A stretch of 64,000 nucleotides of DNA. Source: Dryocosmus kuriphilus (taxonomy: Eukaryota > Arthropoda > Insecta > Hymenoptera > Cynipidae). Shown here one piece after another: positions 59,724 through 64,000 of this stretch. The position numbers and the translations under genes are program-made. The stretch is taken from the NCBI GenBank assembly GCA_038277395.1, contig CM076195.1, positions 53,887,551 to 53,951,550 on the forward strand, given 5' to 3'. Within the stretch, counting starts at the first letter, position 1. Each line of letters starts with the position of its first letter. The notes beneath the pieces were generated by a model. That model ran no database searches. It saw only the letters and a list, made by a program, of their open reading frames with translations, and had not been told where the DNA came from.

Positions 59724-59733
59724 CGTTTGTTAT
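59724..59733. repeat. 10-bp target duplication (right) of the insert in gag
   Basis: CGTTTGTTAT, identical to 58801-58810. Confidence 0.8.
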
Positions 59734-60300
59734 CTGTTTGAACCTTATACTAAAGTTCTGAATGCATTCGATAAGGCCTTGTTTACAGGATTCCATTTTA
59801 CTCTTTAGTGATAGAATGTAGTTTAGGGGCTTAATATTCAAACTTATGGTTGAATATAGGTCATCGTAGTTATGTATCTCTGCAAATCTTATTGCTTTTT
59901 CCGCTGTTCCTTTGATTTTCTCGGATATTATTATATCCAAGAGAGCTTGAGTATGGGTACATTGTAACTGGGTCCTCTTGATTCTTCCGATGAACTCTTC
60001 TACGACCATGTCGCTTTCTCCGTTTAGTGTTTCTATTGACATCACGGTGTCCTTGGCTCTCATATTTTCCTCTTCTTCTATACCGGGGTTGTTGTTGCTT
60101 ATTACTCTAGATCTAAATATTTATTGGTTTCTATGTCTTCTTTTTTCCGTTTCTAATTCTTCTTTGTCCTTGGGTGGTAACTGATCCTCCGATTTTGATA
60201 GCTATCTTTTGGGTTTCTTCACATCTATATTCATTTCTCCTCTTTAATGTCCCGAGGTCTAAACTTAAAGCTTTATCTGCTCGTGAATACTCATAAGAAT

Positions 60301-61216
60301 TTTCTGTGTATTAAGGATCATTAGCTGGGTAGTTGTACGGTTGGGAGATGTTGTTCGTGACATATTGGTTGAGCGGAAGGCGAGGTATTCTCGTCGACGA
60401 AGGGCGAATCGATGCTGTTGTCGTCGGTGTTATATTTGGAACTATCACGGTACATGTGGAACGCCAGTGTGCTTTATTTTTAGTTTGTGGGTGTGATGTG
60501 AGTCATGGCGCTATTTTGTGTTTCGGTTGGACTTTGTCCTTTAATACGTGAAATGCAGTGCGTCGTCTAAAACAACGCAACTGATTCCAAAGTAGGTTCT
60601 CTTTTATTTATTGAGGAAAGGTAGAGCTTGCGAGCACGCGAAGTATGCCTTATCCAAAACCGTGAAATTTTTCTCCACCGAATATAAAACTAACATTGGT
60701 TTTATATTGGTTACCTTCAGCAGACCACAAAGGAGACTTATACTTATCAGGTTTTGAACTTAATCTTTACAAAGACTTACAATTCTTTTAGTTTTTTTTT
60801 TTCTGTTAGCAGGCTGATATCTCTCGATATTGACTATCTGTAGTTGGATTCGACTGCTGCTTTTCTTTTCGCATCCCATGTCCGAAGTTCAAGCGATTTC
60901 ACCTCGTTGCTATGCGGAGTCTGGGTATGGTTGATTACTTTCACTTTACACAGGTGCGTCTTCCTCCTGATTGAGGGCCTCGTAGGGTTATACCGATGTG
61001 TTTCCTGCCCTTTCTTTATTCCTTGGTTAACGAGTCTGCACCGTAGTGTAGATCCGGAGTTCTTTTCTAATGAATTCCGTAAAATTCTTTTGCAGTCTCC
61101 GTGGAGAGTTGTTTCGTTTGTTTCCAGGTTTGTTGCCAAGATAGCTCTTTTGATCTTTTTTGGTAAATTCCTGTGGGTTCTAGATCATTGAGGCTATCCT
61201 GGCAGCATCGAAAATT
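60301..61216. other. Leader region of LTR element 2
   Basis: Lies between the 5' LTR and recognisable gag. A charged 101-residue frame on the minus strand (61139-60834) is unassigned. No convincing TGG-type primer-binding site adjoins the LTR at 61216; the minus strand there reads AAATTTTCGATGCTGCCAGG. Confidence 0.4.
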
Positions 61217-61403
61217 TGTTAAGCGTAAAAAAGATTTTAATAATATTTGTTATTAGCACAAGTCAATCTTGACTTGTGCGTGTCTTTATTTGGATACATA
61301 TATGACTAGCGTAAGATTAGAACTGGTGAGCGGGCCTCGTAATCTACAACATATAGGCCATGCTGATCCCGGCAAGATGTAGGGGGATTCTACTCCCGTA
61401 ACA
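61217..61403 (-). repeat. 5' LTR of LTR element 2
   Basis: 187 bp, TGTT...AACA ends, matching 53231-53420. Confidence 0.88.
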
Positions 61404-61780
61404 ACGTGGAAACTATGATTTAAATAATATTAATGAATTTTACTGTCCGAAGAGTATGTTCAAGGAATTTTAGAATTTTAATGGTCATTTTTTTAAATTG
61501 CTAAAATAATAACTGAATATCAATCAAGTTTAATAAGTCAATTATATACAAATACATGTTGCAAATGGAGCAGAGTGCTGTTTGTAAAACGAAGCTTTTA
61601 AGTTGAATATTTTAAAAACTATTAGTATGGCTATTTTGCATATTTGTAATTGAGATGTTTCATTTACTCTTTATGTAAATTATAATTCGCTAATAACAAA
61701 ATTTGTAATGGAAGGTAATAAATGATTAAATACTGGAAAAGAACGTAATAAATATACAAAGTATTTGTCTATTCTGCCAA
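61404..61780. other. Flank of LTR element 2, no gene
   Basis: Begins with the right ACGT duplication (61404-61407). AT-rich; it may include the interrupted 5' end of the Penelope-like element. Confidence 0.35.
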
Positions 61781-62309
61781 TATATTAAACAGTGTTGGGA
61801 AGTTACTTTAAATTCACTTCCTTAATTTTTTAATTTAAAATCAGGAGTTACTCTGAATGTTACAAATAACTTAACTTTTCAGTTGCTGACTTAATTTCAA
61901 TAAGCTACTACCCAAGACTGATACCCAAGTGCGAAATTAGATACGGCCCAACACTGGCCCAGCATCGGATAAAATATTGCCAAAGATCGGCTGCCAACTT
62001 CGTGCCGTTGCTGGAATGATAACTCCGGTATGCAGTTGGCGGCTAATTCCGGTTCAGACTCTGGCCGCTATTATCGGCTCATCAATGGAAACGATATCGG
62101 TCTGATCTTATCTCCAATATCGTCCCATTGCTGGAATGATAACATGTGTCAATGGCCCATTACACTGAGATATCACAATAACAAGATTAAAATATATGTT
62201 GTAAAAGACAATGATTAATTAAGAACACAATTTGTTCGTAGAAACATTATGAATATACTAATGACTAATAGATATCTGTAAATTTTAACGCTTATATAAC
62301 CAATAAAAT

Positions 62310-62390
62310 CTCGCACGCACCGCGAGGGGAATCGAACGCACGACCTTTGGGACGCGAGTCAGCAACCTAACCATTACCCTATCTCATGAG
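62310..62390 (-). other. tRNA-like segment (SINE head or tRNA pseudogene)
   Basis: The minus strand has an A-box-like TAGGGTAATGGTTAGG, about 35 bases later the B-box-like GTGCGTTCGATTCCC, and a GCTGACTCGC stretch between. RNA polymerase III promoter spacing fits a tRNA. I cannot draw a sound acceptor stem or anticodon arm, so a true tRNA gene is unlikely. Confidence 0.5.
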
Positions 62391-62817
62391 ATGGTATGTC
62401 CTACATTTTTCCACATACAGTGCACTCAATCATACACATACATCAAAATATCTCGAGATAAATTCATCAATAAACGCTTTTGCGTTAACAATAAATAAAA
62501 TATGTATATGAAATTTTTAATATTTTTAATGTTCAGTTTTAGAACAATATAAAACCGTAGTATAAAATAATATAATAGGATATTTTACTGGCAGAACAAA
62601 AATTTTGTGAGACAAAAACAAGCTGCTGTCTGTCGGTACTGGAGCAGTGCCGAATTAATATCTTCTTTAATTATTCATGGTTATGATATTAATTTTTTAT
62701 GATTGGCATATTTTACGTAACTTTTTATTATACACAGAAAAATAGGCTTTCAATCTTTTTTTTAGCTAAAAGTTAGTGTTCGGTAATTCCTTTACTACAA
62801 ATTTTTTCCAATTTTCG

Positions 62818-63090
62818 GCCCTGTGATAGGCCGTTACTCGGCAGAACTTTGACTTTTTGACTCCCAACCTGGTTTGACAGAATAATGCCGACTTTCGGCC
62901 CAGTAGAGTGTCATCGCTTGGCCAGATTCTGGCTTTTCTACTTCTAACAATGTTTGACGTAGTAATTTCGACTTTCGGCCCTTTGATGGGCCGTTGCTGG
63001 ACCGGACTCTGACTTTTTGACTTCCAACATGGTTTGCCGGAGTAATACCCACTTCCTGCCCTGTAATAGGCCATTGCTGGACCAAGCTTC
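62818..63090. repeat. Three tandem units of about 82 bp
   Basis: GGCCC, TAG or TGG, CCGTTGCTGG or a variant, then GACTTTTTGACTYCCAAC and GGTTTG recur from about 62817, 62897 and 62977. The minus strand stays open through them in two frames, giving chance ORFs. Confidence 0.7.
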
Positions 63091-63525
63091 GGCAAAATAT
63101 TGGCAAATTTAAAATGCCAATGTACTGTGCCAGTACCGGGACAACACTCGGGCGATTAGATCGCTGATGTTGGTCCAGTAACATTGGCCGACACTTGGCT
63201 ACCGATATTGGTCCAGCATTGGGCCATGCTTTCAGTACCGGCAATTCGCACTTGGGCATTATATACGCTTCTACAATATATTATTTCTTTTTTAAAGGTT
63301 CACATATTATTTTTTAAAATACGCTTTCAAGAAACTATTTTTTGTATTGTTCCATTGCATAACGTCTTAATTTTTTAGTGAGAATATTTCTCCTTTTCGT
63401 ATTCTTATTCTTCAAAGTTTGAGCGCACTCTAACTGTAATTGAATCTAGTTACCTTTTTTCGCTAAGTAACGCAACTGTAATTAGTCTCTTAAGAAGAGT
63501 GACTTTCCCAACACTGTTTAATATA

Positions 63526-64000
63526 TTGACAACATAGAAAAATACACATATTATATGTTTATTAATTATTCTTTCCTTGTTTTTTTTAATTTATTCCTTT
63601 TCATTGAAAATTTTTGTTAGCAGTGAATTATAAAATATATAAATAATAAATAAAACATCTCAATTGATTAATAGATAAAAAAACGATGCAATCAGACAAA
63701 AAGTATCATAAATTTACTGGCAACGTTTTGTCACAGTTATAGTGACCACAAAAGGCCAATTTCTAAAATACAAAAAGTCGGAATTGGTATAGAGAATATA
63801 ATATGACGCGAAAAAAATTATGTGTTCAATTTCTAAATACAGTTATATAGAACCTGCCTGATAACGGAAAGAAAACAGAATAAAAATCCATATATATTCT
63901 TAAAACTGATCGTCCGAGGATCGGGACGGGCTAACCTCACACGAGTTCACCGACCCAGAAGGGGGTGGGTCAGCGAAGGCTCGCCGGGCAACGACCTTTC
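63526..64000. other. Right-edge sequence, unassigned
   Basis: AT-rich to about 63890, then a GC-rich end (GACGGGCTAACCTCACACGA and onward) that may be the start of another retroelement cut by the window edge. Confidence 0.3.

Larger units (their letters stand above)
58249..60300 (-). pseudogene. Gag of LTR element 2, split by an insertion
   Basis: The N-terminal part (60063-59734) shows a capsid-like helical domain (MVVEEFIGRIKRTQLQC, then KPLNYILSLKSK). The C-terminal part (58800-58310) continues with AVLNKPISSALKKK and a zinc-knuckle-like CHKCGKLGHFASRSF, in which the last Cys is Ser. The two parts are separated by 58811-59723; without it the frame is continuous. The start codon is uncertain; charged frames continue to about 60300. 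Confidence 0.65.
53231..61403 (-). mobile_element. Env-bearing Ty3/gypsy element (errantivirus type), 8,173 bp
   Basis: Two LTRs, ACGT target duplications, and gag, pol and env in order on the minus strand. A polypurine tract adjoins the left (3') LTR. The layout is that of insect endogenous retroviruses. All three genes carry lesions, and gag also contains a 913-bp insertion. Described as an old genomic copy; it is defective. Confidence 0.88.
61781..63525. mobile_element. Non-autonomous element with CAGTGTTGGG inverted ends (1.75 kb)
   Basis: TATATTAAACAGTGTTGGGA at 61781 is repeated inverted, ending at 63525, with related subterminal sequence (GGAAGTTACT versus GGAAAGTCACT). CAGTGTTGGG-type ends suggest the hAT superfamily, but a clean 8-bp direct duplication is not visible because the flanks are palindromic TATATTAAA. 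No transposase. The interior holds GGCCC/CCAGCA-rich repeats and a tRNA-like block. Confidence 0.6.

Noticed and set aside
62766..63259. Two overlapping minus-strand frames with repeated SKSQ and GPA phrases
   Set aside because: They follow the 82-bp tandem units in two frames at once, the pattern of a non-coding repeat whose length permits open frames.

Overview
The window looks like nuclear DNA from an arthropod, most likely an insect and perhaps a hymenopteran; this is an inference from the repeat families. It is AT-rich, with GT-AG introns, eukaryotic retroelements and DNA transposons. I found no intact host gene, no bacterial features and no CRISPR array. Nearly everything recognisable is a transposable element (TE), most of it broken, and several elements sit inside others.

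Layout. 1-5.2 kb: a decayed Mutator-like (MULE-type) transposase gene on the minus strand. It has two introns, and the larger one carries a MITE. 6.0-8.3 kb: dispersed repeats, a small MITE, an inverted repeat and six tandem copies of a 163-bp satellite with a hairpin core. 9.8-11.8 kb: a broken protein-primed family B DNA polymerase (PolB copy A), followed by the 3' end of a LINE. 13.2-15.0 kb: the gag-like ORF1 of another LINE. 16.2 kb: a piece resembling the ribozyme of Penelope-like elements.

16.6-27 kb: a three-level nest. A Ty3/gypsy-type LTR element (minus) is split in gag by a LINE flanked by 12-bp target duplications. That LINE is split in its endonuclease by an internally deleted mariner flanked by TA. 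28 kb: the C-terminal fragment of a LINE with a restriction-like endonuclease. 30.4-49.2 kb: two more PolB copies, B (plus) and C (minus), meeting tail to tail near 46.27 kb. Copy B is interrupted by a 3.1-kb transposon with about 570-bp inverted ends and a nearly intact gene of an unplaced family, and by a complete 9.9-kb P-like element. The P-like element has 16-bp inverted ends, an exact 8-bp target duplication and a four-exon THAP transposase gene; its first intron holds a 565-bp MITE at TTAA.

51.7-61.4 kb: a Penelope-like element (reverse transcriptase plus GIY-YIG-like region), next to an env-bearing LTR element of errantivirus type (53,231-61,403; 187-bp LTRs, 4-bp target duplication). 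Its gag is split by a 913-bp Penelope-derived insert with a hammerhead-like fold and 10-bp target duplications. 61.8-63.5 kb: a non-autonomous inverted-repeat element holding an 82-bp tandem array and a tRNA-like segment.

The strongest results are insertion boundaries read directly from the sequence (target duplications, inverted ends, reading frames or splice sites that rejoin). Family names rest on motif recognition by eye.
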